DNA of 20,616 nt from Erythrobacteraceae bacterium CCH12-C2 (GTDB lineage: Bacteria > Pseudomonadota > Alphaproteobacteria > Sphingomonadales > Sphingomonadaceae): positions 1-20,616 of the forward strand of contig LSKF01000119.1 in NCBI GenBank assembly GCA_001556995.1, given 5' to 3'. The notes below the pieces were generated by a model. It ran no database searches and was not told where the DNA came from. It was given only the letters and a program-made list of their open reading frames with translations. The first letter of the stretch is position 1, and every line of letters starts with the position of its first letter. This document shows positions 1 to 7,797 of this stretch, piece after piece. Position numbers and translations under genes: made by a program.

Positions 1-403
1 TCGCCCCGCCCATGCCCTTGATCATCTTGCCCGGGATCATCCAGTTGGCGATGTCGCCGTTCTCGGCCACTTCCATGGCGCCGAGCACGGTGAGATCAAT
101 GTGCCCGCCGCGGATCATGGCAAAGCTGGTGGCGCTGTCGAAATAGGCGGAGTGCGGTAGTTCGCTGATGGTCTGCTTGCCCGCATTGATGAGGTCGGGA
201 TCGACCTCGTCATCATAGGGAAAGGGGCCGATGCCGAGCATCCCGTTCTCGCTCTGGAGCGTCACCATCATGCCTTCGGGGATATGGTTGGCGACCAAAG
301 TCGGGATGCCGATGCCGAGGTTGACGTAGTACCCGTCCTGAAGCTCGCGCGCCGCGCGGGCGGCCATCTGGTCGCGAGTCCAGCCGGTGGGAAGCGTCGT
401 CAT
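1..403 (-). CDS. scoB: 3-oxoacid CoA-transferase subunit B (partial, C-terminus outside window)
   Basis: This is the beta subunit of succinyl-CoA:3-ketoacid CoA-transferase, which moves CoA from succinyl-CoA to acetoacetate in ketone body and polyhydroxybutyrate degradation. I translated it from the minus strand starting at the ATG at 403-401; it begins [20 protein letters not shown] and runs out of the window after about 134 residues, whereas the family is usually about 210-220. The sequence [10 protein letters not shown] (residues 51-60) is the family signature, and Glu52 is the expected catalytic glutamate that forms the enzyme-CoA thioester. The start lies 14 bases after the stop of the preceding lipoprotein gene, with an AAGGA overlapping that stop as a likely ribosome-binding site. 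It closes a three-gene operon whose alpha subunit is at 1284-2006. The family call is confident from the motif and the paired subunit; the substrate is inferred from the family. Confidence 0.93.
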   Translation of the reverse strand, partial: MTTLPTGWTRDQMAARAARELQDGYYVNLGIGIPTLVANHIPEGMMVTLQSENGMLGIGPFPYDDEVDPDLINAGKQTISELPHSAYFDSATSFAMIRGGHIDLTVLGAMEVAENGDIANWMIPGKMIKGMGGA

Positions 404-417
404 GGTAAGTTGTGTCC

Positions 418-1284
418 TTATTTGCCCAGAAACGGCGGAACGAGAAACCATCCGTCGCCGATCAGCGTTTCGAGCCCGGCCCCGGCCTCGGGGTTGCGCA
501 GATATTTGAAGCGTTCGTCGAAATCGGGCCGTTCGTCCCCGACAATGGCCACGACGCAGGCGAGCCCGGCGAGATTGTCGCGCCGCTGCTGCTTGGTGTC
601 GGGTTCGTCCCGGCGCAGCGAAATGATGTCCTGCCCGCGCGGATCAAGACCTGCCTTCTCAAGGGAGGTGCGCACCGCGCCCGACTGGTCGACGGGCAGA
701 TCGGTCAGCCAGGCAATCTCAATCCCCGCCTCGCGCAGCACCGCCAGGCCAAGCGCAAGGCCGGGGAGCTGGGCGGGATCGGCGGGCGGATCAAACACGC
801 CGCCAGCCGGGTCGAGATCGATCAGCGCGATCAGTTGGTCGCCCGCGGCGCAGCGGCGGCGCTTGCCATCCAGCGCCACCGGATCGCTGAGCAAGGCCGA
901 GGGCAGTTCGGCCCCGCTGCGAGCGCCCACAGCAGAGGCCTGACTGTAGCGCACGAAGCGGGCAAAATTCGCCTGTTCGGGCGCGAGCGGACGGGCTGGA
1001 TCGGGATAGGAGACCGTCAGCTCTGCCTGTGCGTTAGCGGCGTCAGCGGTGCTTAGTGGCACCTGCACTGCGATGGTGGGCGGGGGAGCAGGCACGGGGG
1101 TTGGAGTTGGAGCTGGAGTTGGAGCTGGAGCCTTGGCCACCTTTGGCTCGTCCACCTCTTTGCCGTCAATTCGCGTCCCGAACACCCCTGCGCCAGCCAG
1201 CGCAGGAATGGCGACCGCCACACAGCCTGACAAGGAGGGCACCGCGAATGCCAGCAGCGGCAAAACAAGCCACCTTTTGTCCAT
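418..1284 (-). CDS. HAD-like (acid phosphatase IIIB-like) predicted lipoprotein
   Basis: A 288-residue protein read from the ATG at 1284-1282. It has an N-terminal hydrophobic signal ending in the lipobox LSGC (lipidated Cys21), then a Pro/Ala/Thr-rich linker (about residues 50-75) and a C-terminal domain that resembles the HAD superfamily, class B/C acid phosphatase branch: IDLD (Asp156, Asp158) for motif I, WLTD (Thr194) for motif II, KQQRRD (Lys231) for motif III, and [10 protein letters not shown] (Asp250) for motif IV. The spacing fits the family, but motif I lacks the usual DxDxT, so catalysis is uncertain. It sits between scoA and scoB: its ATG overlaps the scoA stop by one base (TGATG), with AGGGAG 8 bases upstream, so translation is probably coupled. 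A GTG three bases earlier is an alternative start. Function in the operon is unknown. Domain assignment is by eye from motifs. Confidence 0.7.
   Translation of the reverse strand: MDKRWLVLPLLAFAVPSLSGCVAVAIPALAGAGVFGTRIDGKEVDEPKVAKAPAPTPAPTPTPVPAPPPTIAVQVPLSTADAANAQAELTVSYPDPARPLAPEQANFARFVRYSQASAVGARSGAELPSALLSDPVALDGKRRRCAAGDQLIALIDLDPAGGVFDPPADPAQLPGLALGLAVLREAGIEIAWLTDLPVDQSGAVRTSLEKAGLDPRGQDIISLRRDEPDTKQQRRDNLAGLACVVAIVGDERPDFDERFKYLRNPEAGAGLETLIGDGWFLVPPFLGK
1100..1129. repeat. Hexanucleotide tandem repeat (GTTGGA/GCTGGA x5)
   Basis: Five head-to-tail 6-bp units, three GTTGGA and two GCTGGA, lie inside the Pro-rich linker of the lipoprotein gene and encode alternating Pro with Thr or Ala. 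Because the unit is two codons, gain or loss of copies would keep the reading frame and only change linker length. Confidence 0.8.
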
Positions 1285-2006
1285 CACACCGTCTCCCTCT
1301 CCCGAACGGTCCTGAACTCGATCTTTTTGTCATAGGGCGCGCCGAGCACAATACGGTTCACGAAGACGCCCGCCAGATGAATCTGATCGGGGTCAAGCGT
1401 GCCGGCTGGCACCACTTCCTCGACTTCGGCAATGCAGATCTTGCCGCAGGTCGCCGCGGGCTGGTTGAAGTTGCGCGCGGTCTTGCGGAAGATGATATTC
1501 CCCGTCTCATCGGCCTTCCATGCCTTGACGATCGCAAGGTCAGCGAAGATTCCGTGCTCAAGAATATAGGTCTGCATAACCCCGTCACGGTCGGGGAACT
1601 GCTTGTGTTCCTTGCCTTTGGCGACTTCGGTGCCCACGCCGGTGCGGGTGTAGAAGCCCGGGATGCCCGCGCCCCCTGCTCGCATCCGTTCGGCAAGGGT
1701 GCCTTGCGGGCAAAATTCGACCTCAAGCTCGCCCGACAGATATTGCCGCTCGAACTCCTTGTTTTCGCCGACATAGGAGCTGATCATCTTCTTCACCTGC
1801 CGCGTGCGCAGCAGCTTGCCGATGCCTTCGTTGTCGATCCCGGCGTTATTGCTGGCAAAGGTAAGCCCTGTCACGCCGCTGTCGCGTATCGCGTCCAGTA
1901 GCCGCTCAGGGATGCCACATAGGCCAAAGCCTCCAGCGGCGATGAACATGTCATTCCTCAGCACGCCCTCCAGTGCGCTGGCGGCGTCGGGGTAAAGCTT
2001 GGTCAT
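1284..2006 (-). CDS. scoA: 3-oxoacid CoA-transferase subunit A
   Basis: The alpha subunit of succinyl-CoA:3-ketoacid CoA-transferase, 240 residues. It begins MTKLYPDAASALEGVLRNDM and carries the characteristic CoA-transferase motif GGFGLCGIPE near residues 26-35, with further family-typical stretches such as SNNAGIDNEGIG and GVFVNRIVLG near the end. The complete length is usual for the family. I chose the ATG at 2006-2004; the open frame continues upstream to 2117, but that extension (Arg/Cys-rich) is not family-like. The stop TGA at 1286-1284 overlaps the next start, and scoB follows one gene later, so the three are one transcript. The promoter must lie in the AT-richer spacer above 2006. 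The enzyme acts in the cytoplasm on acetoacetate and succinyl-CoA. Confidence 0.95.
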   Translation of the reverse strand: MTKLYPDAASALEGVLRNDMFIAAGGFGLCGIPERLLDAIRDSGVTGLTFASNNAGIDNEGIGKLLRTRQVKKMISSYVGENKEFERQYLSGELEVEFCPQGTLAERMRAGGAGIPGFYTRTGVGTEVAKGKEHKQFPDRDGVMQTYILEHGIFADLAIVKAWKADETGNIIFRKTARNFNQPAATCGKICIAEVEEVVPAGTLDPDQIHLAGVFVNRIVLGAPYDKKIEFRTVRERETV

Positions 2007-2123
2007 ATGGCCTGTCTCGGGGTTCCGTACGAATGAATGTGTCTGCGGGAATCTGGCCGAAGAGTAGAGCCTTCCCAGCGCGGTGTCACGCCTGCAGCGC
2101 AAGCAAAGTCGAATCACCTTTCA

Positions 2124-2175
2124 TGTTGCGTCGCAGCACATAATTTGGGGTGCATTTTTGCTGAAATTTGCAGCA
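2124..2175. promoter_or_regulatory. Candidate operator dyads upstream of scoA
   Basis: Two TGC/GCA inverted repeats lie 118 to 169 bases upstream of the scoA start: TTGC-N3-GCAG at 2126-2136, within a longer imperfect dyad, and TGCTG-N7-CAGCA at 2159-2175. From knowledge of the family, PhaR repressors of polyhydroxybutyrate metabolism in alphaproteobacteria bind CTGC-N3/4-GCAG. The first dyad matches that pattern in seven of eight specified bases. A regulatory role is inference only. Confidence 0.3.
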
Positions 2176-2307
2176 TGTGCCGAAGCCTTGGGCAGTTAGC
2201 GGCAAAGTTTTGCACAAAATGTGACAAAAACCGGCCTGAATTGCATCCTTTGCATCTCAATATGCCGCTTTCGCACTTGCGCACACCCGCGGATTGCTGC
2301 ATATGCG

Positions 2308-2368
2308 AAGTGCCTTTCAGGCATCCTCTCCCAAACTTTCAAGCCCGGCCTTTGTGCCGGGCTTTTTT
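2308..2368 (+). ncRNA. Putative small RNA with CCTCTCCC single-stranded motif
   Basis: The stretch has the layout of an alphaproteobacterial trans-acting sRNA: a 5' hairpin TGCCT-TTC-AGGCA (2311-2323), an unpaired CCTCTCCC (2325-2332) that is complementary to ribosome-binding sites, and a strong intrinsic terminator (2341-2368). No protein gene lies immediately upstream on this strand, so the terminator needs some transcript. Weak promoter boxes are TTGCGC (2277-2282) and ATATGC (2301-2306), 18 bases apart, which would place the 5' end near 2310-2314. C/U-rich anti-Shine-Dalgarno loops are known in several alphaproteobacterial sRNA families; membership of any named family is not claimed. The 5' end is a guess. 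Confidence 0.45.
2341..2368 (+). terminator. Rho-independent terminator
   Basis: A perfect 9-bp stem, AAGCCCGGC (2341-2349) with GCCGGGCTT (2356-2364), a six-base loop and a run of T to 2368. The T run is on the plus strand. It faces away from scoA and has no protein gene immediately upstream, which supports a short non-coding transcript ending here. Confidence 0.85.
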
Positions 2369-2512
2369 CGTAATGGCATCATCGCCACCGCTTGGCTGAG
2401 GTTTTGCCGCCGGTCTGATGCACCAGCCGGTCGCTCGCTGATTGTATTCGCTGGCCACGGTCCCTAGCTAACGCGCAGACCCGTTGAACATCAGCAATTC
2501 AGAGAACCGATC

Positions 2513-4831
2513 ATGGCCGATGGCGCCAATTCCACCCTTGATGCCCCATCTGTCCGCACCGCGCGGTTGCAGGTAGCGCCTGCGCGCCAGGAAGAATCGG
2601 GGCAGGGCATCGCCCGCATGCCGCGCTCGGCCTTCCAGAAGCTCGGGATCACCGAGGGCGATGTCGTTCAGATCAAGGGCAAGCGGGTGACCGCTGCCAT
2701 CGCCATGGCGGCCTATGCCGAGGATGACGCGCTCGATGTGGTCCGGCTCGACGGTCTCCAGCGCGGCAATGCCGAGGCCGGGTCGGGTGAGCATGTCGAA
2801 ATCTCCGTGGGCGAATCGCGCCCCGCCACCCGCGTGGTCTTTGCCCCCGCGCAGCGCGAGATGCGTCTTCAGGGGCCGACTCAGGCGCTGAAGCGCAACT
2901 TCTTCCGCCGTCCGCTGGTCGCCGGTGACCTTGTCGCCACCACCGGCCAGCAGCCGGTGCAGAACATGCCCGCCGACGTGCGCCAACTGCTGCGCGCCCC
3001 GGCCTATGCGCTCACCCAGATCCGCCTGACGGTGGCCGCGACCAGCCCCAAGGGCATCGTCCACATCGACGAAAACACCGAGGTCGAGCTGCGCGCCGAG
3101 TTCGAGGAACCGCGCGATGGCCGCGCCGTCGTCAACTATGACGATGTCGGCGGGATGGAGGAGACCATCCGGGCGCTGCGCGAAATGGTCGAGCTGCCGC
3201 TGCGCTATCCCGAACTGTTCATCCGCCTCGGCGTCGAACCGCCCAAGGGCGTGCTGCTCCACGGCCCGCCGGGCACCGGCAAGACCCGGCTGGCGCAGGC
3301 GGTGGCGAATGAAAGCGACGCCGAATTCTTCATCATCAACGGCCCGGAAATCATGGGCTCGGGCTATGGCGAAAGCGAAAAGCGCCTGCGCGAGGTGTTC
3401 GAAGAAGCCAGCCGCGCCGCCCCGGCTATCATCTTCATCGACGAAATCGACTCTATCGCTCCCAAGCGTACGCAAGTGCCGGGAGAGGCTGAGAAGCGGC
3501 TTGTCGCCCAGCTCCTCACCCTGATGGACGGGCTGGAAAAGCGCGCCAATGTGGTGGTCATCGCCGCCACCAACCGCCCCGATGCCATCGACGAAGCGCT
3601 GCGCCGCCCCGGCCGCTTCGACCGCGAGATCGTGATCGGCGTCCCCGATCAGCGGGGGCGGCGCCAGATCATCGGCATTCACACGCGCGGGATGCCTTTG
3701 GGTGAGACCATCGATCTTGATGAACTTGCCCGCGTCACCCACGGCTTTGTCGGCGCGGATATCGCGGCTCTGGCGCGCGAGGCGGCGATTGAGGCGGTGC
3801 GGCGGATCATGCCACGACTGGACCTCGACGAACGCACCGTCCCGCCTGATGTGCTCGATGATCTGTACGTCTGCCGCGACGATTTCCTCGCCGCCCTCAA
3901 GCGCGTCCAGCCCTCGGCGATGCGCGAAGTGATGGTGCAGGTGCCCAATGTCAGCTGGGATGATGTCGGCGGCGTGGGCGAGGCGGTGGCCAAGCTCAGG
4001 GAGGGGATCGAACTCCCCTTGAAGAACCCCGATGCGTTCCGCCGACTCGGCATTCGCCCGGCCAAGGGCTTCCTGCTCTATGGCCCACCCGGCACCGGCA
4101 AGACCTTGCTCGCCAAGGCTGTCGCCAAGGAGGCCGAGGCGAACTTCATTTCGATGAAGTCATCCGATCTCCTGTCGAAATGGTACGGCGAAAGCGAGCA
4201 GCAGATCGCCAAGCTCTTCGCCCGCGCCCGCGCGGTGGCGCCGTGTGTGGTGTTCATCGACGAGATCGATTCGCTGGTTCCCGCGCGCGGCTCTGGGCAG
4301 GGCGAGCCGCAGGTGACGGGCCGGGTGGTCAACACGATCCTCGCCGAAATGGACGGGCTGGAAGAGCTGCAATCGGTGGTGGTGATCGGCGCGACCAATC
4401 GGCCGACGCTGGTGGACCCGGCGCTGCTGCGCCCGGGCCGTTTCGACGAGCTGGTCTATGTCGGCACGCCGGACAAGGCGGGCCGCGAGCGAATTCTGGG
4501 TATCCACACCACCAAAATGCCGCTGGCCGAGGGTGTAGATCTGGCGGCACTTGCGGCTGAAACCGAGCGCTTCACCGGCGCGGATCTTGAAGATCTGGTG
4601 CGCCGGGCCGGCCTTGCCGCACTGCGCCGGGTCGGCGGCGAGGTGACTGCGGTGGAGCGTCAGGATTTCGAGGCAGCGCTCAAGGATTCGCGCGCCACGG
4701 TCTCGGCCGAGATGGAGGACGAGTACAAGAAGATGCGCGGCGAGCTGAAAAAGCGCGCTGCGGCGGTGCAGCCGATCGGGTTTATCTCGCCCGAGATGCT
4801 CACGCCGACGCGGGAGAAGAAGCACGATTGA
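2513..4831 (+). CDS. Cdc48/VCP-like two-domain AAA ATPase
   Basis: A 772-residue protein with the full Cdc48/p97 plan: an N-terminal substrate/adaptor-binding double-psi barrel plus second N subdomain (about 15-185), then two AAA modules. D1 has Walker A GPPGTGKT at 251-258 and Walker B IIFIDEID at 306-313; D2 has Walker A GPPGTGKT at 524-531 and Walker B VVFIDEID at 579-586. Each module also has the RPGRFD segment that carries arginine-finger residues. Both ATP sites therefore look active. In eukaryotes and archaea this hexamer unfolds proteins by threading; in bacteria such proteins occur patchily, and their substrates are mostly unknown. The tail ends in charged residues (TREKKHD) without the eukaryotic C-terminal peptide. 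The start at 2513 is the first ATG; AGAGAA upstream is a weak ribosome-binding site. It is convergent with polA, with parS and a palindrome between. Confidence 0.95.
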   Translation: MADGANSTLDAPSVRTARLQVAPARQEESGQGIARMPRSAFQKLGITEGDVVQIKGKRVTAAIAMAAYAEDDALDVVRLDGLQRGNAEAGSGEHVEISVGESRPATRVVFAPAQREMRLQGPTQALKRNFFRRPLVAGDLVATTGQQPVQNMPADVRQLLRAPAYALTQIRLTVAATSPKGIVHIDENTEVELRAEFEEPRDGRAVVNYDDVGGMEETIRALREMVELPLRYPELFIRLGVEPPKGVLLHGPPGTGKTRLAQAVANESDAEFFIINGPEIMGSGYGESEKRLREVFEEASRAAPAIIFIDEIDSIAPKRTQVPGEAEKRLVAQLLTLMDGLEKRANVVVIAATNRPDAIDEALRRPGRFDREIVIGVPDQRGRRQIIGIHTRGMPLGETIDLDELARVTHGFVGADIAALAREAAIEAVRRIMPRLDLDERTVPPDVLDDLYVCRDDFLAALKRVQPSAMREVMVQVPNVSWDDVGGVGEAVAKLREGIELPLKNPDAFRRLGIRPAKGFLLYGPPGTGKTLLAKAVAKEAEANFISMKSSDLLSKWYGESEQQIAKLFARARAVAPCVVFIDEIDSLVPARGSGQGEPQVTGRVVNTILAEMDGLEELQSVVVIGATNRPTLVDPALLRPGRFDELVYVGTPDKAGRERILGIHTTKMPLAEGVDLAALAAETERFTGADLEDLVRRAGLAALRRVGGEVTAVERQDFEAALKDSRATVSAEMEDEYKKMRGELKKRAAAVQPIGFISPEMLTPTREKKHD

Positions 4832-4848
4832 GGGGCAATGTTCTCTAA

Positions 4849-4866
4849 ATGTTTCACGTGAAACAT
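4849..4866. promoter_or_regulatory. parS: parS centromere site (ParB binding site)
   Basis: The 16-mer TGTTTCACGTGAAACA at 4850-4865 is the consensus bacterial chromosomal parS, the site bound and spread from by the CTP-dependent clamp ParB. Here it is extended by one pair on each side to a perfect 18-bp palindrome, 4849-4866. It lies 17 bases after the stop of the ATPase gene, between two convergent genes, where ParB loading would not disturb promoters. Chromosomal parS sites cluster around the replication origin, so this suggests the window is in the origin-proximal part of the main chromosome. Confidence 0.93.
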
Positions 4867-4876
4867 TGGCTTTGGT

Positions 4877-4958
4877 CGTCATCCCAGCGAAAGCTGGGAC
4901 CTCGGGCCGCAGAGTGCAGCGTTCGCCGTCCTAGGCCCCAGCTTTCGCTGGGGTGACG
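4877..4958. repeat. Palindromic repeat (sphingomonad REP-like element), possible bidirectional terminator
   Basis: Two arms of 22 bases, 4877-4898 and 4937-4958, are inverted copies with a single mismatch; each arm also contains an internal CCCAGC-GAAA-GCTGGG hairpin. The arms are separated by 38 bases. The element ends four bases before the polA stop codon. Elements built from GTCATCCCAGCGAAAGCTGGG are, from general knowledge, dispersed in many sphingomonad genomes in intergenic gaps. Placed between convergent genes, the long hairpin may also end transcription, although no T run follows. Confidence 0.75.
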
Positions 4959-4962
4959 GATT

Positions 4963-7797
4963 TCAGTGCGCCGCGTCCCAGCTCAGCCCGGTGCCGATAT
5001 CGACCCCGAGCGGCACGCTGAGCGCCACGGCAGGCAGTGCCGCCTCGGCCATCACCTGCCGGATGATCGGCGTCGCGGCCTCGACGCGGCTCTCAGGCAG
5101 TTCGAAAACGAGTTCGTCATGAACCTGCAACAGCATGCGCACGTCGTGCAGGCCCGCCTCAACGAGTGCGGGAAGCATGCGCGCCATCGCGCGCTTGATG
5201 ATGTCGGCGCTGGTGCCCTGGATTGGCGCGTTGATTGCAGCGCGCTCTGACCCCTGGCGTTCCGCCTGGTTCTTGGAATTGATCCGCGGGAACCACGTCT
5301 TGCGCCCGAACAGCGTCTCGGAATAGCCCTTGGCCCGCACGCTCTCCAGCGTCTCATGAATATAGCGCTGGATGCCGGGGAAGCGCTGGAAATAGGTGTC
5401 GATCATGCCTTGCGCTTCTTCCGGCGGCACTTCCAACCGCGCCGCGAGTCCCCACCGGCTGATCCCGTAAAGTATGGCGAAGTTGATGGTTTTTGCCCGC
5501 GCGCGGGTGTCACGGGTGACTTCGCCGAACATCTCGCGCGCGGTGCGGGCGTGGATGTCTTCGCCGTGGGCGAAGGCTTCCTTCAGGCTGGCGACATCGG
5601 CCATGTGCGCGGCGAGGCGCAATTCGATCTGCGAATAGTCCGCCGCGAGCAGGACGTTGCCGGGTTCGGGCACGAAGGCTTCGCGAATCTGCCGGCCGAT
5701 GGCGGTGCGGATCGGGATGTTCTGCAAGTTGGGATCGGTTGACGAGAGCCGCCCGGTCTGCGCGCCGACAAGGCTGTAGCTGGTGTGCACCCGGCCCGTT
5801 GCGGGGTTGATCGCCTCTTGCAGGGCATCGGTGTAGGTCGACTTGAGCTTTGCCAGCTGGCGCCATTCGAGCACCTTGCGCGCGATGGGCGCGCCTTCGC
5901 CCGCGAGCTTTTCCAGCACCGAGACGTCGGTCGAATATTGCCCGCTCTTGCCCTTCTTGCCGCCCTTGTAGCCCAATTTCTCGAACAGGATTTCGCCCAG
6001 TTGCTTCGGGCTTCCGACGGTGAATTCCTGACCGGCGAGCGCGTGGATTTCGCCTTCCAGCCGCCCGATTTCGACCGAGAACTCCTCCGAAAGCCGGGAC
6101 AGCCGCGCGCGGTCCACCCGGATGCCTTCGCGCTCCATCCCCGCGACCACCGGGATCAGCGGGCGGTCGACCCGCTCGTAGATGCGCGTGCCGCCCTCCA
6201 CCGCGAGGCGCGGCTTCAAGTGGCGATAAAGCCGCAGAGTGATGTCAGCATCCTCGGCGGCGTAGGCGGTGGCGCGGTCGAGCGGGACTTCGGCGAAGGT
6301 GATGGCCTTCTTGCCCGTCCCGCACACATCTTTGAAGGCAATTGGCGTGTGGCCGAGGTGGCGCTGCGAAAGCTCGTCCATCCCGTGGCCGCCCCCCATG
6401 CCTTCCTCGCCGCGCCCGGCATCGAGCGCGAAGCTGATCACCATGGTGTCGTCGATGGGGCTGACCGCGATCCCCTGACGGGCGAGCACGTTGAGATCAT
6501 ACTTGCCGTTCTGGAACACCTTGAGGACCGCCTCGTCCTCCAGCAGCGGTTTGAGAAGCGCGATAGCCTCGGCCAGTGGCACCTGCTCGGGCTTCTGCGC
6601 GAACATATCGTCGCCGCCGTGGGCGAGCGGGATGTAGCAGGCATCGTTCGGCCCGAGCGCGAGGCTGACCCCGACCAGATCGGCGCGGATGGCATCGAGC
6701 GAGGTCGTCTCGGTATCCACCGCCACCAGCCGCGCGGCGCGGGCGCGCTCCACCCAGGCCTCCAGCCGCTCCAGCGTCTGCACCGTTTCATAGGCGGCGT
6801 GATCGACCGGCGGCATTTCGGGGAGCGGCTGGCGGTTGGCCTCGGCTTTGGAGGCATCGCCTGCGGTGGTCGGCTTGGGCGGGTTCAAGTCGGTGGTGCG
6901 CGAAGGGCTGCCATGCCCCGCATCGAGCCGCCGCAGCAGCGAGGTGAAGCCGTGCTGGGAAAGGAAAGCGGCGAGCGGTTCGGGCGGGACGGGGCCGAGC
7001 TTCATCTCTTCGAGCGGCTGCGGCAGATCGCAGTCCTCCTTGAGCGTCACCAGCACCTTCGAAAGCTCCGCGTCGGGGCGGCCTTCGATCAGGCGATCCT
7101 TCAGCTTGGAGGGCTTCATCGCCGGGGCCGCATCAAGCGCTGCCGTCAGCGAGCCGTGTTCCGCGATCAGCTTCGAGGCGGTCTTGGGCCCGATCCCGTA
7201 GATGCCGGGCACATTGTCGACCGCATCGCCCATCAGCGCCAGCACATCGCCGACGAGCTCGGGGCCGACCCCGAATTTCTCCTCAACATCGGGGAGCCAG
7301 ATGCGCTGGTTCTTCATGGTGTCGAGCATGTCAATCCGCGCCCCATCCACCTCCGAGATCAGCTGCATCAAATCCTTGTCGGAGGAGACGATGGTGACGT
7401 CCCACCCCCGCCGCTGCGCTTCGCGGGCGTAGGTGGCGATCAGATCGTCCGCTTCCAGCCCCGGCACTTCGATGCAGGGCAGGCTGAAGGCGCGGGTGGC
7501 GTCGCGGATCAGGGGGAATTGCGGGACGAGATCCTCGGGCGGTTCGGGCCGGTTGGCCTTGTAATGCTCGTAGATATCGTTGCGGAAGCTCACCCCGCTG
7601 GCATCGAGGATCACCGCCAGATGGGTCGGGCCGTCCGCAGCGTCGAGATCAGCGGCGAGCTTCCACAGCATCGTGGTATAGCCATAGACCGCCCCCACCG
7701 GGGTCCCTTCCGGGTTCGTCAGCGGCGGCAGGCGGTGATAGGCCCGGAAAATGTAGGACGAGCCATCGACGAGATAGAGGTGCTGCTTTTGAGCCAT
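4963..7797 (-). CDS. polA: DNA polymerase I
   Basis: A full-length 944-residue DNA polymerase I, the enzyme for Okazaki fragment processing and repair synthesis. The N-terminal 5'-3' nuclease domain (about 1-290) starts MAQKQHLYLVDGSSYIFRAY and has the acidic clusters EADDLIA and GDAVDNVPG. The 3'-5' proofreading domain (about 330-540) keeps DTET (361-364), NGKYD (430-434) and YAAED (512-516), so proofreading should be active. The polymerase domain has motif A DYSQIELR (720-727), motif B with Arg765, Lys769, Phe773 and Tyr777, and motif C QVHDE (891-895). Phe773 sits where Escherichia coli has Phe762, the residue that disfavours dideoxynucleotides. The start ATG at 7797 has AGGCGGC just upstream. 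The gene is transcribed alone, convergent with the ATPase gene and divergent from the small lipoprotein. Confidence 0.98.
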   Translation of the reverse strand: MAQKQHLYLVDGSSYIFRAYHRLPPLTNPEGTPVGAVYGYTTMLWKLAADLDAADGPTHLAVILDASGVSFRNDIYEHYKANRPEPPEDLVPQFPLIRDATRAFSLPCIEVPGLEADDLIATYAREAQRRGWDVTIVSSDKDLMQLISEVDGARIDMLDTMKNQRIWLPDVEEKFGVGPELVGDVLALMGDAVDNVPGIYGIGPKTASKLIAEHGSLTAALDAAPAMKPSKLKDRLIEGRPDAELSKVLVTLKEDCDLPQPLEEMKLGPVPPEPLAAFLSQHGFTSLLRRLDAGHGSPSRTTDLNPPKPTTAGDASKAEANRQPLPEMPPVDHAAYETVQTLERLEAWVERARAARLVAVDTETTSLDAIRADLVGVSLALGPNDACYIPLAHGGDDMFAQKPEQVPLAEAIALLKPLLEDEAVLKVFQNGKYDLNVLARQGIAVSPIDDTMVISFALDAGRGEEGMGGGHGMDELSQRHLGHTPIAFKDVCGTGKKAITFAEVPLDRATAYAAEDADITLRLYRHLKPRLAVEGGTRIYERVDRPLIPVVAGMEREGIRVDRARLSRLSEEFSVEIGRLEGEIHALAGQEFTVGSPKQLGEILFEKLGYKGGKKGKSGQYSTDVSVLEKLAGEGAPIARKVLEWRQLAKLKSTYTDALQEAINPATGRVHTSYSLVGAQTGRLSSTDPNLQNIPIRTAIGRQIREAFVPEPGNVLLAADYSQIELRLAAHMADVASLKEAFAHGEDIHARTAREMFGEVTRDTRARAKTINFAILYGISRWGLAARLEVPPEEAQGMIDTYFQRFPGIQRYIHETLESVRAKGYSETLFGRKTWFPRINSKNQAERQGSERAAINAPIQGTSADIIKRAMARMLPALVEAGLHDVRMLLQVHDELVFELPESRVEAATPIIRQVMAEAALPAVALSVPLGVDIGTGLSWDAAH

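Larger units (their letters stand above)
2007..2512. other. Divergent intergenic region between scoA and the Cdc48-like gene
   Basis: About 500 bases without a convincing protein gene. The part nearest scoA (about 2100-2280) is AT-richer than its neighbours and dense in TGC/GCA words, including TGTTGC-GTC-GCAGCA (2124-2138, one mismatch dyad) and TGCTG-N7-CAGCA (2159-2175, perfect dyad). The part 2301-2368 holds a putative small RNA and its terminator (separate entries). The remaining 140 bases lead to the ATPase start; I see no strong promoter there, only a weak TTGTAT box at 2442-2447. Short open frames in this spacer have no family resemblance. Confidence 0.75.

Noticed and set aside
2468..3742. 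Long minus-strand open frame (424 codons) opposite the Cdc48-like gene
   Set aside because: It is the antisense of a gene with clear Walker motifs; its Asp/His/Gly-rich translation is the usual product of GC-rich antisense frames and shows no family.
4660..4882. Minus-strand frames that start with MFHVKH or contain NVSRET across 4850-4865
   Set aside because: These are translations of the parS palindrome, not genes.
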